Assembly: GCF_001898325.1 (NCBI RefSeq)
Contig: NZ_MKTR01000012.1
Span: 1 to 64,000 of the forward strand
Reading direction: 5' to 3'
From: Microbacterium sp. 67-17
GTDB lineage: Bacteria > Actinomycetota > Actinomycetes > Actinomycetales > Microbacteriaceae
DNA: 64,000 bases
Shown: in pieces, positions 54,596-64,000 of the stretch
Numbering within the stretch: position 1 is the stretch's first letter
How the letters are laid out: each line of letters starts with the position of its first letter
Made by a program: the position numbers and the translations under genes
Notes under the pieces: model-generated
Seen by the model: only the letters and a program-made list of their open reading frames with translations
Database searches by the model: none
Told to the model about the DNA's origin: nothing

Positions 54596-55434
54596 GACGG
54601 TACGCCTCGCGTGCTCTCATCCGGGTCACGGAGCATGCCCTGCGTGCGCCCCTGTCCGTCGATCACAGCCGTGCCGGTAGCGGTCTTCTTCAGGTGCAGC
54701 GAGCGCTTGCCCTGGTCGGCGCCGATGAACGACGCCACGAACTCGGATGCCGGATTCTCGAGGATCTCACTCGGCGTGCCGACCTGGGCGATATGAGCGC
54801 CCTTCTCCAGGATGACGACCTGATCGCCCAGCAGAAACGCCTCGTCGATGTCGTGCGTGACGAACACGATGGTCTTGTCGACCTCGTCCTGAAGTCGCAG
54901 CAGCTCCTGCTGCAGTTCCGCACGCACGATCGGGTCGACGGCTCCAAAGGGCTCGTCCATCAGCAGGATGTTGGGGTCAGCCGCGAGTCCCCGCGCCACC
55001 CCCACACGCTGTTGCTGCCCGCCCGAGAGCTGACTCGGGTAGCGCTTGGCGAACGATCGGTCCAGACCCACGATGTCCATGAGTTCGAGCCCACGGCTGC
55101 GCGCGGCCGCGCGAGACATTCCCTGGAGCACGGGGACCGTCGCGATGTTGTCGATGACGGTGTAGTGCGGCAGCAGGCCGGAGTTCTGCATCACGTAACC
55201 GATGCCGCGGCGCAGCTTGACCGGGTCTTTGCCCGCGATGTCCTCACCGTCGATGGTCACCACACCGTGCGACGGCTCCACCATGCGGTTGATCATGCGC
55301 AAGAGAGTCGTCTTGCCGCATCCGGAGGAGCCCACGAAAACCGTCGTTTTGTGCGCGGGGAGGGTCAGACTGAACCCGTCGACAGCGCGGGTTCCGTCGG
55401 GGAACTGCTTCGTGACGTCGTCGAAGATGATCAC
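54592..55434 (-). CDS. Osmoprotectant ABC ATP-binding protein (ProV/OpuCA type)
   Basis: 280 aa. Walker A GSSGCGKTTLLRM, Q-loop VMQNSGLLP, signature [15 protein letters not shown], Walker B ILLMDEPFGAVD, H-loop VTHD. The CBS domains found in longer OpuCA proteins are absent; the tail ends after about residue 240. GTG start at 55434, 12 nt after the DUF427 stop, so it seems co-transcribed with that gene. Confidence 0.9.
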   Translation of the reverse strand: MIIFDDVTKQFPDGTRAVDGFSLTLPAHKTTVFVGSSGCGKTTLLRMINRMVEPSHGVVTIDGEDIAGKDPVKLRRGIGYVMQNSGLLPHYTVIDNIATVPVLQGMSRAAARSRGLELMDIVGLDRSFAKRYPSQLSGGQQQRVGVARGLAADPNILLMDEPFGAVDPIVRAELQQELLRLQDEVDKTIVFVTHDIDEAFLLGDQVVILEKGAHIAQVGTPSEILENPASEFVASFIGADQGKRSLHLKKTATGTAVIDGQGRTQGMLRDPDESTRGVPS

Positions 55435-55446
55435 GGCGGCACCGGG

Positions 55447-55749
55447 TCAGTCGATGACCGACACATCCTTCCCGAAGGCGACATAGCCCGAGAAGTCGGC
55501 CCCGACGCGATCGAACGCGCTCGGGTATGGCGTCGGGTAGGCCCACGCCCCGTCGGCGTGCGTGACTCCGTCGGCGACGATGTCGTAGTACTGGCACACG
55601 CCCTTCCACGGGCACGTGTAGGGCGTCGGACTCTCGACCAGCGCACCGTCTGCGATGCTGCTCGGCGGGAAGTACCAATTTCCCTCGATCGAGAGGAGAT
55701 CATCGCGAGACGCCTCTGCGATGACGACGTTGTCGATGACAGCCTTCAT
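55447..55749 (-). CDS. DUF427 protein
   Basis: 100 aa, complete DUF427 domain: VIAEASRDDLLSIEGNWYFPP, then PTPYTCPWKGVCQYYDI with two Cys, and DGAWAYPTPYPSA. Function unknown. It precedes the osmoprotectant ABC genes by 12 nt in the same direction and appears to be the first gene of that operon. ACGGAGAACC gives a ribosome site; a TAGCGT about 45 nt before the ATG is a candidate -10. The 140-bp gap to ispE has no gene. Confidence 0.87.
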   Translation of the reverse strand: MKAVIDNVVIAEASRDDLLSIEGNWYFPPSSIADGALVESPTPYTCPWKGVCQYYDIVADGVTHADGAWAYPTPYPSAFDRVGADFSGYVAFGKDVSVID

Positions 55750-55889
55750 GGTTCTCCGTTCGTCGGGGACCGCCGATTCGGCTTCGAATCACGCTACCGG
55801 AGGCCTGGGACACTGGGGCGGTTCCGGACGAAGCGAATATCCGGCGGTAGTGTCCGCCGCGCGTCAGAAGCGCCGGCGCCCCGGTCAGA

Positions 55890-56864
55890 TCAGATCAGAC
55901 GTGCGCCGGGTACGGGTCCGTGAGCGTGGAGGGCTGTGTACCCCGCGGCAGACAAGGTCACCTGTAGCTCCAAGGCCGACTCGAGATCTTCGGCGAGGAA
56001 CGCGGTGGTGGGGCCCGACCCCGACACGATCCCCGCGAGAGCTCCCGACCGCTCCCCCAGTTCGAGCACATCACGCAGCTCGGGCCGGAGCGACAGCGTC
56101 GCCTCCTGCAGATCGTTGTGCAGGTGAGCCGCAAGTTCCTCGGGATCGCCGGCGCGGAGAGCGTGCAGCACACCCGTTCCGACGGCCGGGTCTGCGTCAT
56201 CGTCGCGAGCCCCGGAGATGCGGTCCAGCGGGATCGCGCCCGTCGACGGATGCCCCGCCGACACGGCCCGCGCGCGAAGCCGGTCGAGTTCGCTGTACAC
56301 CGCAGGGGTGGACAGTCCGCCATCGGCGAGCGCGATGACCCACTCGAAGCGACCGGTCGCGAGCGCGGGACTGAGCCGGTCCCCCCGACCCAGGCCCACA
56401 GCGGTTCCTCCCATCAGGGCGAACGGGACGTCGGCGCCGAGTCTGGCAGCCAGCCGATGCAGTTCGGCCGATCCCACGTCGGTGCGCCACAGCGCATCGC
56501 ACGCGACCAAGGCAGCGGCGGCATCCGCCGAACCGCCGCCCATTCCCCCGGCGACGGGGACGTGCTTGTCCACCGTGAGGTGAACGCCGCCCTCGTAGCC
56601 GGTGTGTTGCGCGAGGATGCGTGCAGCCCGCAGGGCGAGGTTTCGGTCATCGAGCGGGACCGCTGAGACATCCACCGAGCCGGTGACCTCGAGCCGAAAG
56701 TCATCTGCCGCTACCGCCCACACCTCCTCGAACAGCGAGACAGCCTGGTACGCGGATGCGACAGCGTGGTAGCCGTCATCGAGAAGCGGCCCGACCTCGA
56801 AGTACACGTTGAGTTTGCCCGGTGCCCTCACCCGGACCGCGTCGGAGCGAAGCGGTGCCGTCAC
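55890..56864 (-). CDS. ispE: 4-diphosphocytidyl-2-C-methyl-D-erythritol kinase
   Basis: 324 aa GHMP kinase of the MEP isoprenoid pathway. Motifs: N-terminal [15 protein letters not shown] loop [37 protein letters not shown], and C-terminal [13 protein letters not shown]. It phosphorylates CDP-ME at C2. Its ATG overlaps the aldo/keto reductase stop by 4 nt. In actinobacteria ispE usually follows rsmA directly; here a reductase gene lies between. Confidence 0.93.
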   Translation of the reverse strand: MTAPLRSDAVRVRAPGKLNVYFEVGPLLDDGYHAVASAYQAVSLFEEVWAVAADDFRLEVTGSVDVSAVPLDDRNLALRAARILAQHTGYEGGVHLTVDKHVPVAGGMGGGSADAAAALVACDALWRTDVGSAELHRLAARLGADVPFALMGGTAVGLGRGDRLSPALATGRFEWVIALADGGLSTPAVYSELDRLRARAVSAGHPSTGAIPLDRISGARDDDADPAVGTGVLHALRAGDPEELAAHLHNDLQEATLSLRPELRDVLELGERSGALAGIVSGSGPTTAFLAEDLESALELQVTLSAAGYTALHAHGPVPGARLI

Positions 56865-57940
56865 GATGCCGCGGAATCCGACCAGATCGGACCCGACGGC
56901 GAGAGATCGATGCCGTCGGTGAGTGCGTCGATCTGCTCGAGCTCTTCGGTGTCGAATTGCGGGCCCGAGACCGCGGCGAGGTTCTCGTCGAGCTGGGACG
57001 GACGCGAAGCCCCGATGAGCGCGGACGCGACCACCGGGTCACGAAGCACCCACTGGATGGCCATCTGCGCAAGGCTCTGGCCCCGCTGCCGGGCGATCTC
57101 GTTCAAGCTGCCCAGGATCGACCGGCCACGTTCGGACACTCGATCCGCCGGCACCGAGTTGCGGCTCTGCGCACGGTCGGCGGCCGCTTCGCTGAGGTAC
57201 TTATCGGTAAGAAGGCCCTGCGCGAGGGGCGTGAACGCAATAGCGCCCAGTCCCTCCTGGCTCAGCACGCCTGTCAAACCGTCCTCGACCCAGCGATTGA
57301 GCATCGAGTACGACGGTTGGTGGATGACCAGCGGCGTCCCCAGGCTCCGAGCCACGGCCGCGGCGATCGCGGTCTGCTCGGCCGAGTACGACGAGATCCC
57401 GACGTAAAGGGCCTTGCCCTGACGCACGAGGGTATCGAGCGCTGCGATCGTCTCTTCGACGGGAGTGACCGGATCCATCCGGTGGGAGTAGAAGATGTCG
57501 ACGTAATCGAGACCCATGCGAGCTAGCGACTGGTCGGCGCTCGCGAGGATGTACTTGCGCGAACCGTAGTCGCCGTACGGCCCCGGCCACATGTCGTAAC
57601 CGGCCTTGGACGAGATGATCAATTCGTCACGGTAGCGCGCGAAGTCCTCGCGCATCATCCGTCCGAAGTTCGTCTCGGCCGATCCGTAGGGCGGCCCGTA
57701 GTTGTTGGCCAGATCGAAGTGCGTGATCCCGGAGTCGAAGGCGTGCCGTAGCAACGCCCGCTGGTTGTCGAACGGGATGTTGTCACCGAAGTTCCACCAC
57801 AGCCCGAGCGAAATCGGTGGGAGGTACAGACCCGACGTGCCCACCTGTCGGTAGTCGGTGGCGCAGTAGCGGTCCCCGGATGCCGAGTAGGGGCGGTGGA
57901 TGTCGCTTCGGCTGCGCGAGAATCGCTGCTCTTCGGTCAT
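56861..57940 (-). CDS. Aldo/keto reductase (YghZ-like, L-glyceraldehyde-3-phosphate reductase type)
   Basis: 359 aa. Catalytic tetrad visible: Asp in [16 protein letters not shown], Tyr in the same block, Lys in [13 protein letters not shown] and His in [12 protein letters not shown]-terminal NADPH site [12 protein letters not shown]. The GxYG-PYGSRKY segment is typical of YghZ. It reduces small aldehydes such as methylglyoxal or L-G3P; a detoxification role is inferred. ATG lies 6 nt after TAGCCT, which overlaps the end of rsmA. Confidence 0.9.
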   Translation of the reverse strand: MTEEQRFSRSRSDIHRPYSASGDRYCATDYRQVGTSGLYLPPISLGLWWNFGDNIPFDNQRALLRHAFDSGITHFDLANNYGPPYGSAETNFGRMMREDFARYRDELIISSKAGYDMWPGPYGDYGSRKYILASADQSLARMGLDYVDIFYSHRMDPVTPVEETIAALDTLVRQGKALYVGISSYSAEQTAIAAAVARSLGTPLVIHQPSYSMLNRWVEDGLTGVLSQEGLGAIAFTPLAQGLLTDKYLSEAAADRAQSRNSVPADRVSERGRSILGSLNEIARQRGQSLAQMAIQWVLRDPVVASALIGASRPSQLDENLAAVSGPQFDTEELEQIDALTDGIDLSPSGPIWSDSAAS

Positions 57941-57946
57941 GCTTCG

Positions 57947-57952
57947 AGGCTA
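57947..57952 (-). promoter_or_regulatory. Candidate -10 box (TAGCCT) inside the rsmA end, for the reductase gene
   Basis: TAGCCT, 6 nt before the ATG at 57940, overlaps the last codons of rsmA; a promoter here would allow independent expression. Confidence 0.45.
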
Positions 57953-58804
57953 TCGCGCAGCCGCGGCGGTTGCTCTGGCGATGCGCAGGAACTCCGCAGC
58001 CGTCAGCTCCTCGCCGCGGGCAGTCGGTGCGATCCCGGCGCGTTCGAGCACGACGGATGCCTCGAGTGCGCTTCCGCCGAGCACCGCGGCAAGCGCCTGG
58101 CGCAGCATCTTGCGCCGCTGCTGGAACGCGGCGTCGATGATTCGGAAGGTCAGGATCCGCTCCTCCTCCGAGCCGAGTGGTTCGGCCCGCTCGAACCCGA
58201 CGAGGACGCTGTCGACGTTGGGAACGGGCCAGAAGACCTGGCGCGACACCGTGCCAGCGAGGCGCCACGAACCCCACCATGCGGCCTTGGCACTCGGTGC
58301 CCCGTACACCTTGGACCCGGGCGGGGCCGCGAGCCGCTCACCGACCTCGGCCTGAACCATCACGACCCCCCGAGCGATCGAGCGGAAGGTCTCGAGGAAG
58401 TGCAACAGCACCGGAACCGACACGTTATAGGGCAAATTGGCCACGAGCACTGTCGGGTCACCGGGAAGATCCGTGACCCGCAGGGCGTCCTGGTCGATGA
58501 CCCGCAGCGCACCTTCGGGAACGCCATGTGCGGATGCCGTGGCGGGCAGGCGTTCGGCGAGCCGGTGGTCGATTTCGACAGCGGTGACGTCAGCTCCGGT
58601 CTCCAGGATCGCGAGAGTCAGAGAGCCGAGCCCGGGGCCGACCTCGACGACGTGCTCCCTGGCCTGGACGCCGGCAAGGTGCACGATCTTGCGCACCGTG
58701 TTGGCGTCGACGACGAAGTTCTGTCCGAGCTTCTTGGTCGGGGTGACGTCGAGATCTGCGGCCAGCGCCCGCACTTCCGCGGCGCCCAGGAGGGTGACGG
58801 GCAT
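57950..58804 (-). CDS. rsmA: 16S rRNA dimethyladenosine transferase RsmA (KsgA)
   Basis: 284 aa. N-terminal [23 protein letters not shown] motif [16 protein letters not shown], catalytic [10 protein letters not shown]. It dimethylates two adjacent adenosines near the 3' end of 16S rRNA. The ATG is 6 nt after TACAGT (58811-58816), a probable leaderless promoter. Conserved rsmA-ispE neighbourhood. Confidence 0.94.
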   Translation of the reverse strand: MPVTLLGAAEVRALAADLDVTPTKKLGQNFVVDANTVRKIVHLAGVQAREHVVEVGPGLGSLTLAILETGADVTAVEIDHRLAERLPATASAHGVPEGALRVIDQDALRVTDLPGDPTVLVANLPYNVSVPVLLHFLETFRSIARGVVMVQAEVGERLAAPPGSKVYGAPSAKAAWWGSWRLAGTVSRQVFWPVPNVDSVLVGFERAEPLGSEEERILTFRIIDAAFQQRRKMLRQALAAVLGGSALEASVVLERAGIAPTARGEELTAAEFLRIARATAAAAR

Positions 58805-58810
58805 GGGTTC

Positions 58811-58836
58811 ACTGTAGTTCGCCGCGAGCGCGAACT
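58811..58836. promoter_or_regulatory. rsmA -10 box plus inverted repeat between rsmA and the sugar transporter
   Basis: TACAGT (minus strand, 58816-58811) abuts AGTTCGC-N7-GCGAACT (58816-58836). The repeat sits between two divergent promoters and could be an operator. Confidence 0.45.
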
Positions 58837-58883
58837 TCGTGAATCGGGCAACCGGAATCCGTTACACGGCATCGCCGCGGGAG

Positions 58884-58889
58884 TACGGT
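58884..58889 (+). promoter_or_regulatory. Candidate -10 box (TACGGT) of the MFS gene
   Basis: TACGGT plus 7 nt to GTG 58897; it rules out the GTG at 58888, which overlaps the box. Confidence 0.5.
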
Positions 58890-58896
58890 GAGTCGC

Positions 58897-60351
58897 GTGA
58901 CATCCTCATCTGACGCGCTCCCCACGGGGACGTTCCATCTCAATAGTCCCTATGGTCGCCGCGCCGTCGGCCTGTCCATCGCCGCTGCTGTCGGTGGATT
59001 CCTGTTCGGCTTCGACTCTTCCGTCGTCAACGGCGCGGTCGAGTCGATCCAGAGCGACTTCGCCCTCAACGACTTCGTGACCGGATTCATCGTCGCGATC
59101 GCCCTGCTCGGTTGCGCGGTCGGCGCGCTCATTGCGGGAAACCTCGCCGACCGGTGGGGGCGCCTGCGGGTCATGTTCCTCGGCGCGATCATGTTCTTCG
59201 TCAGCGCGATCGGAACGGGCCTTGCCTTCTCGGTCTGGGACCTGGGCCTGTGGCGCGTGGTCGGCGGTATCGGCATCGGTATCGCGTCTGTGGTAGCACC
59301 CGCCTACATCGCTGAAGTCGCTCCCCGGCAGATCCGCGGCTCGCTCGCCTCTTTGCAGCAGCTCGCGATCACGATCGGTATCTTCGCGGCGCTCCTGTCG
59401 GATGCCTGGCTCGAGGGCATCGCCGGCGGCGCCGACAACGTGCTCTGGCTGGGCCTGGAGGCCTGGCGCTGGATGTTCCTGGTCGGCGTCGTTCCCGCGG
59501 CCGTGTACGGCATCCTGTCGTTCACCGTGCCCGAGTCTCCGCGTTTCCTCATCAGCAAGGGCCGCACTGACGAGGCGCGGGCGATCTTCGCGCGCCTGGT
59601 GCCTCCGGTCGACCTCGACAAGACGATGAACGAGCTGACGCTTGCCATCGAGACCGATAAGAAGAACGCGGGCGTGTCGATTCGAGGCAAGGCCCTGGGT
59701 CTTCAGCCGATCGTCTGGATCGGCATCATCCTGTCGGTGTTCCAGCAATTCGTCGGCATCAACGTGATCTTCTACTACTCGACGAGCCTGTGGAACTCGG
59801 TCGGCATGACCAACGCGCCCCTGATCAGTGTGATCACGAGCGTGACGAACGTGCTCGTGACGTTGATCGCGATCTTCCTGGTAGACCGCGTCGGGCGCAA
59901 ACCGATCCTGCTGACCGGCTCGGTGCTCATGGCACTGTCGCTCGGCACGATGGCACTGGCCTTCTCGTTCGCTACCGGTACCGGGAAAGACGTCCACCTC
60001 GACGGCGCGTGGGGTCCGATCGCCTTGGTCGCGGCGAACCTGTTCGTGGTCGGCTTCGGCGCATCCTGGGGGCCGCTCGTGTGGGTGCTGCTGGGCGAGA
60101 TCTTCCCGAGCCGCATCCGCGGCAAGGCGCTCGGTGTCGCCGCGGGCGCCCAGTGGATTGCGAACTTCCTCATCACGATGACCTTCCCGGTCATGTCGAG
60201 CTGGTCGCTGCCGCTGACCTATGGCATGTATGCGACGTTCGCAGCACTCTCGTTCTTCTTCGTGCTGTGGCGGATCCCCGAGACCAAGGGCATGGAGCTC
60301 GAGCAGACCGAGACGCTGTTCACCCGACCGAAGGCCAAGGCCTCGGCCTAG
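58897..60351 (+). CDS. MFS sugar porter
   Basis: 484 aa from GTG 58897. Twelve helices with the sugar-porter signatures GFLFGFDSSVVNGAVESI, NLADRWGRLRV, PESPRFLISKGR in the central loop, DRVGRKPILL after helix 8, and PETKGMELEQ at the end. It imports hexoses or pentoses with protons; the exact sugar is unknown. No sugar-kinase gene is adjacent. Its stop is 3 nt from the convergent hemL stop. Confidence 0.92.
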   Translation: MTSSSDALPTGTFHLNSPYGRRAVGLSIAAAVGGFLFGFDSSVVNGAVESIQSDFALNDFVTGFIVAIALLGCAVGALIAGNLADRWGRLRVMFLGAIMFFVSAIGTGLAFSVWDLGLWRVVGGIGIGIASVVAPAYIAEVAPRQIRGSLASLQQLAITIGIFAALLSDAWLEGIAGGADNVLWLGLEAWRWMFLVGVVPAAVYGILSFTVPESPRFLISKGRTDEARAIFARLVPPVDLDKTMNELTLAIETDKKNAGVSIRGKALGLQPIVWIGIILSVFQQFVGINVIFYYSTSLWNSVGMTNAPLISVITSVTNVLVTLIAIFLVDRVGRKPILLTGSVLMALSLGTMALAFSFATGTGKDVHLDGAWGPIALVAANLFVVGFGASWGPLVWVLLGEIFPSRIRGKALGVAAGAQWIANFLITMTFPVMSSWSLPLTYGMYATFAALSFFFVLWRIPETKGMELEQTETLFTRPKAKASA

Positions 60352-60354
60352 GAC

Positions 60355-61668
60355 TCAGGCGCGGGCTGCAGCGGCGGCCCGCGCCGCGGTGGGCAGAGCA
60401 GCGATGATGCGCTCGAGCGCCGCGTCGTCGTGCGCGGCAGTGAGGAACCAAGCCTCGAACGCCGACGGCGGGAGCGAGACACCGGCATCGAGCATCGCGT
60501 GGAAGAACGCGCGATACCGGAACGACTCCTGCCGCACGGCGGTCTCGTAGTCGGACACGCCGGCCGCGACATCCTCGCCCCAGAACACGCTGAAGAGGTT
60601 TCCTGCCCGCTGGATGACGTGAGCGACGCCCTCCCGCGCCAGAGCATCCTCCACGGCGGTGGAAAGCTCGTCGGCAACACGGTCGAGCCGCGCATAGACC
60701 GCGGCGTCCGCGAGTCGGAGCGTCGCCAGGCCCGCCGCGACCGCGACCGGATTCCCCGAGAGCGTGCCGGCCTGGTAGACCGGGCCCAGGGGCGCGAGCA
60801 TCTCCATCACCTCGGCGCGTCCGGCGACTGCCGCCACGGGGAGGCCGCCGCCCACGACCTTGCCGAACGTGAAGAGGTCGGGACTGTAGACCTCGCCGGC
60901 GGCAACCTGCAGCCCCCAGAAGCCGGCAGGGCCGACGCGAAAGCCCGTGAGCACCTCGTCGAGGACGAGCAGCGCACCGTTGTCGTGGCAGGTCTGCGCG
61001 AGCAGGGCGTTGAAACCCGGATGCGGAGAGACGACTCCCATGTTCGCTGCTGCGGCTTCGGTGATGACGGCAGCGATACGCCCCGGATGCTGCGCGAAAA
61101 CCGCCGCGAGCGCCTCGGGGTCGTTGTATGGAACGACGATCGTATGAGCCGCGATCGCCTCCGGGACGCCCGCCGAGCCCGGCAGCGCGAGAGTGGCAAG
61201 GCCGGACCCCGCCTGCGCAAGAAGCCCATCGGAATGCCCGTGGTAATGGCCCGAGAACTTCACCACAAGATCGCGGCCCGTGAAGCCGCGGGCCAGCCGC
61301 ACCGCCGTCATCGTCGCCTCGGTGCCGGTCGACACGAGGCGAACACGCTCGACCGCTCCCACCCGGGACGTGATCTGTTCGGCAAGTTCGGTCTCGGCCG
61401 GTGTGCTCGCTCCGAACGACAGGCCGCGGGCAGCGGCATCCTGAACGGCAGCGACGACCTCCGGATGCGCGTGACCGAGGATCGCAGGACCCCAGCTGGC
61501 GACGAGGTCGACGTACTCGCGGCCGTCAGCATCCGTCACATACGGTCCGCGGGCGGAGACGAAGAAGCGGGGCGTGCCGCCGACCGAGCCGAAGGCGCGC
61601 ACCGGCGAGTTGACGCCCCCCGGCATCGCGGTCTGGGCCCGGGCGAAGAGTTCATCGTTGTGGGTCAT
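60355..61668 (-). CDS. hemL: Glutamate-1-semialdehyde 2,1-aminomutase
   Basis: 437 aa. PLP Lys in [31 protein letters not shown] at the N-terminus and [12 protein letters not shown]. It converts glutamate 1-semialdehyde to 5-aminolaevulinate. The start overlaps the hemB stop by 4 nt. Last gene of the haem run, after hemC, hemD and hemB. Confidence 0.95.
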   Translation of the reverse strand: MTHNDELFARAQTAMPGGVNSPVRAFGSVGGTPRFFVSARGPYVTDADGREYVDLVASWGPAILGHAHPEVVAAVQDAAARGLSFGASTPAETELAEQITSRVGAVERVRLVSTGTEATMTAVRLARGFTGRDLVVKFSGHYHGHSDGLLAQAGSGLATLALPGSAGVPEAIAAHTIVVPYNDPEALAAVFAQHPGRIAAVITEAAAANMGVVSPHPGFNALLAQTCHDNGALLVLDEVLTGFRVGPAGFWGLQVAAGEVYSPDLFTFGKVVGGGLPVAAVAGRAEVMEMLAPLGPVYQAGTLSGNPVAVAAGLATLRLADAAVYARLDRVADELSTAVEDALAREGVAHVIQRAGNLFSVFWGEDVAAGVSDYETAVRQESFRYRAFFHAMLDAGVSLPPSAFEAWFLTAAHDDAALERIIAALPTAARAAAAARA

Positions 61669-62666
61669 CGCGCACCTCCAGCTTTGTGCCCGTCGCGCAG
61701 CGATCGCCCGACCTCCAGCGCCCAGTACGTCAGGATCGCGTCGGCCCCAGCTCGACGGATGCCGATCAGGGACTCGATGATCGCGCGATCGCGGTCTATC
61801 GCCCCCGCCGCGGCGGCGAGCTCGACCATCGCGTACTCCCCCGATACTTGATAGGCCCAGACCGGGATCGGCGAGCGCTCCGCAACCGCTGCGAGGACGT
61901 CGAGGTAGGGTCCCGCGGGCTTGACCATGACGATGTCGGCGCCCTCCTCAATGTCGCGGGATGCCTCCAGCAGCCCCTCCCGACCGTTTGCCGGGTCGAG
62001 CTGGTAGGTCTTGCGGTCTCCGACGAGGGTGGACTCCACGGCGTCGCGGAACGGGCCGTAGAACGCCGACGCATACTTGGCCGAGTAGGCCAGGAGCACG
62101 ACATCCGCTCGCCCCGCCGCATCGAGAGCTTCGCGCACCGCGGCGACCTGGCCATCCATCATCCCCGAAAGGCCCAGGATCTCAGCTCCGGCGTCTGCCT
62201 GCGCGAGCGCCATCGCCACATACCGCTCGAGCGTCGCGTCGTTGTCGACCCCGCCCTGCGCATCGAGAACGCCGCAATGGCCGTGATCGGTGAACTCGTC
62301 AAGGCACAGGTCGGCCTGCACGGTGAGCCGGCCCGCAGCTGCCGTCCGGGCGACGCCGATGGCGTGGTTGAGGATGCCGTCCGGGTCGGTGGCCCCGGAG
62401 CCTGCGGCATCCCGAGCGAGGGGCACACCGAACAGCATGATTCCGCCGAGGCCCGCGTCGGCAGCGGCATCCACGACCTGCGGCAGGGTCTCGAGCGTCT
62501 CTTGCCGAACGCCCGGCATCGTCGCAATGGGCTGAGGTTCGTCCCGCTCGGTCACGAAAACGGGGAGCACGAGGGCGGATGCCGAGAGCGTGTGCTCGGT
62601 GACCATGCGCCGCATGGCCGGGCTTTGCCGCAACCGACGTGGGCGGTGGGAGGGATGGGTCGTCAT
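61665..62666 (-). CDS. hemB: Delta-aminolevulinic acid dehydratase (porphobilinogen synthase)
   Basis: 333 aa. Active-site Lys in [20 protein letters not shown] region and Schiff-base Lys in [25 protein letters not shown] metal loop. It condenses two ALA into porphobilinogen. The start overlaps the hemD stop by 4 nt and its stop overlaps hemL. The N-terminus starts near [19 protein letters not shown]. Confidence 0.95.
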   Translation of the reverse strand: MTTHPSHRPRRLRQSPAMRRMVTEHTLSASALVLPVFVTERDEPQPIATMPGVRQETLETLPQVVDAAADAGLGGIMLFGVPLARDAAGSGATDPDGILNHAIGVARTAAAGRLTVQADLCLDEFTDHGHCGVLDAQGGVDNDATLERYVAMALAQADAGAEILGLSGMMDGQVAAVREALDAAGRADVVLLAYSAKYASAFYGPFRDAVESTLVGDRKTYQLDPANGREGLLEASRDIEEGADIVMVKPAGPYLDVLAAVAERSPIPVWAYQVSGEYAMVELAAAAGAIDRDRAIIESLIGIRRAGADAILTYWALEVGRSLRDGHKAGGAR

Positions 62667-63430
62667 GCTCGGGTCTCCACGGAGGTGCGGGGAAGGGCTG
62701 CGATCAGCGCCTCGATGCTCTGTTCGGGTGAGGTCAGCGACACGGTGAGCCCGCGACGCTCGGCATCCCGGGTCGTACCGGGGCCGAGCGAGGCGAGAAA
62801 CGTGCGCTCCGGGAGCGGGCCGACCTGGTGACTGAGCTCGCGCACGACACTCGTCGAGGTGAGCAGCACCGTGTCGATCCGTCCCGATCGAAGATCGTCG
62901 ACGATCCCGTCCGGAAGGTCGATACCGACGGTGCGGTAGGCGATGCAGACGTCCACGGCGTAGCCGCGAATCTCCAGTTCGTCACTGACGACCGCCATGG
63001 CGAGGTCGGAGCGCACCACGAGGCACCGTCCGACTCCCTCAGGATCATGTGCTGAGCACCACTGCTGGGTGAGGCTGAGCGCCGACGACCGACCGGCGGG
63101 AATGAAGTCGACCTCGAACCCGGCATCCACGACGGCGCGGGCTGTCGCGCGCCCGACGGCGGCGACTTTCGTGGCAGCAGGAATCTCAACACCCGCCGCG
63201 CGCAGGTGTTCGACAGCAGCGGCACTGGTGATGAACACCCAGTCATACTCGCCGGCGGCCAGCGCTGCGAAGGCACGGTCGCGGGCCGCCACATCCCGCG
63301 GCGGTTTGGTCTCGATCAGCGGCGCGATGACCGCCACCGCGCCGCGGTCTACGAGCAGGCGCGCGACGCGCTCACCCCACGCGCCGCCACGGGGCACAAG
63401 GACGGTGCGTGCGTCGAGTGCTTCAGTCAT
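62663..63430 (-). CDS. hemD: Uroporphyrinogen-III synthase
   Basis: 255 aa from ATG 63430, overlapping hemC by 8 nt; an ATG at 63439 is possible. Two-lobed HemD fold with weak motifs: [28 protein letters not shown] and [17 protein letters not shown]. It cyclises hydroxymethylbilane with D-ring inversion. Sequence conservation in this family is low; the gene context makes the call firm. Translationally coupled to hemB. Confidence 0.88.
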   Translation of the reverse strand: MTEALDARTVLVPRGGAWGERVARLLVDRGAVAVIAPLIETKPPRDVAARDRAFAALAAGEYDWVFITSAAAVEHLRAAGVEIPAATKVAAVGRATARAVVDAGFEVDFIPAGRSSALSLTQQWCSAHDPEGVGRCLVVRSDLAMAVVSDELEIRGYAVDVCIAYRTVGIDLPDGIVDDLRSGRIDTVLLTSTSVVRELSHQVGPLPERTFLASLGPGTTRDAERRGLTVSLTSPEQSIEALIAALPRTSVETRA

Positions 63431-64000
63431 CGAGTTCATCGACCCCCCGATCTTTGAGCACCCGCACGACTCGCTCGGCCAGCGCCGCCCGGCCCGCGGG
63501 CTCGGCGACGACGGCGACCGGCGCAGCATCCGCGACACGGATGCTGCGCCGACCGTCTCGCCGATAGACCGTCGCGGCTACCTCGACGTGCTCGCCGTTT
63601 TGGGCCGCGGAGATGCCGACCGGGGCAGCGCAGCCAGCCTCGAGCTCGGCAAGCACGGCCCGCTCGAGGAGCGCCGGGATCGCGGCCGCGGGATCGTTCA
63701 GACCCCGTAGCGCCCGACCGAGCTCGGTCGTCGTGTCGGAGGTGCGGATCTCAACGGCCAGAGCCCCTTGACCTGCAGAGGTCGGCCAGGACTGCAGATC
63801 GAACAGTTCGGCGATCTCGGCGTCCCGGCCGATACGGCGAAGGCCGGCTTCGGCGAGCACGATCGCGTCGTACTCGCCGTCCGCGACCTTGCGCAGGCGC
63901 GTGTCCACGTTGCCGCGGATGTCGGCGACCAGCAGATCGGCGCGGCGCTGCAGAACCTGTGCGGCCCGGCGCGGCGAGCCGGTTCCCACGCGCGCTCCGG
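63423..64000 (-). CDS. hemC: Porphobilinogen deaminase, C-terminal part (5' end beyond the window)
   Basis: The last 191 codons of hemC, entering the window as GARVGTGSPRRAAQ. Cofactor-binding Cys lies in LEAGCAAPVG. The Arg-rich RGNVDTRLRK and LAEAGLRRIGR segments contact the growing pyrrole chain. It polymerises four porphobilinogens. Overlaps hemD by 8 nt. Confidence 0.93.
   Translation of the reverse strand, partial: GARVGTGSPRRAAQVLQRRADLLVADIRGNVDTRLRKVADGEYDAIVLAEAGLRRIGRDAEIAELFDLQSWPTSAGQGALAVEIRTSDTTTELGRALRGLNDPAAAIPALLERAVLAELEAGCAAPVGISAAQNGEHVEVAATVYRRDGRRSIRVADAAPVAVVAEPAGRAALAERVVRVLKDRGVDELDD

Overview
The window is chromosomal DNA of a high-GC Gram-positive actinobacterium, most likely of the family Microbacteriaceae and Microbacterium-like. 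The evidence is the strong G/C third-position bias, the F420-free core gene content, the actinobacterial order prs-glmU-tRNA-Gln, pth-rplY, mfd-mazG-hisS and eno-ftsB-DUF501, and many start codons placed 6-7 nt after a TANNNT -10 box (leaderless mRNAs). The genus is inferred from overall resemblance, not proven. Much of the gene set (kdp, eno, ftsB, DUF501, mazG, mfd, pth, rplY, prs, glmU, tRNA-Gln, ispE, rsmA) also clusters in mycobacteria, so this is an old, mostly vertical backbone with accessory insertions.

Layout. 1-1.9 kb is decayed: the right end of an apparent IS256-type insertion sequence truncates a DUF222/HNH gene, next to a GNAT acetyltransferase pseudogene with an in-frame TGA. 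1.8-9.8 kb (minus strand) is a complete potassium uptake operon: a 45-aa small membrane ORF, kdpF, kdpA, kdpB, kdpC, kdpD, kdpE. 9.8-10.2 kb holds a hairpin-rich leader and an unusual short-arm tRNA with anticodon UAA. 10.2-21.8 kb (minus) carries NDH-2, a subtilase, DUF501, ftsB, enolase, an O-methyltransferase, a GntR/DUF1648 pair, an SGNH hydrolase, hisS, mazG and nhaA. 22-33 kb holds ppc, a zinc-ribbon micro-protein, a gamma-carbonic-anhydrase-like protein, a siderophore-interacting protein, mfd, pth, rplY, a micro-membrane protein and gnd.

33-41 kb is the most individual part. A MacB-like ABC exporter is divergent from an OmpR/histidine kinase pair, and paired 11-bp-period direct repeats between them look like regulator sites facing both ways. 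It is followed by a three-gene extracytoplasmic flavin electron-transfer module: FMN-binding lipoprotein, ApbE flavin transferase, and a membrane protein fusing an RnfD/NqrB-like domain to a ferredoxin-NADP reductase domain. 41-48 kb: prs, glmU (its ATG starts 1 nt after the tRNA-Gln body), MarR plus a membrane protein, an Eis-like acetyltransferase and an ABC-F ATPase. 48-52 kb: an EamA exporter divergent from LysR, then a persulfide-type operon (CoA-disulfide-reductase/rhodanese fusion plus a CsoR-family repressor lacking the copper-binding His) behind a perfect palindrome. 52-56 kb: an osmoprotectant ABC transporter whose operon appears to begin with a DUF427 gene. 56-64 kb: rsmA-aldo/keto reductase-ispE, a sugar MFS transporter, and haem genes hemC-hemD-hemB-hemL (hemC runs off the right end).

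No CRISPR array, prophage or rRNA was seen. All work is by reading the sequence; no database search was run.
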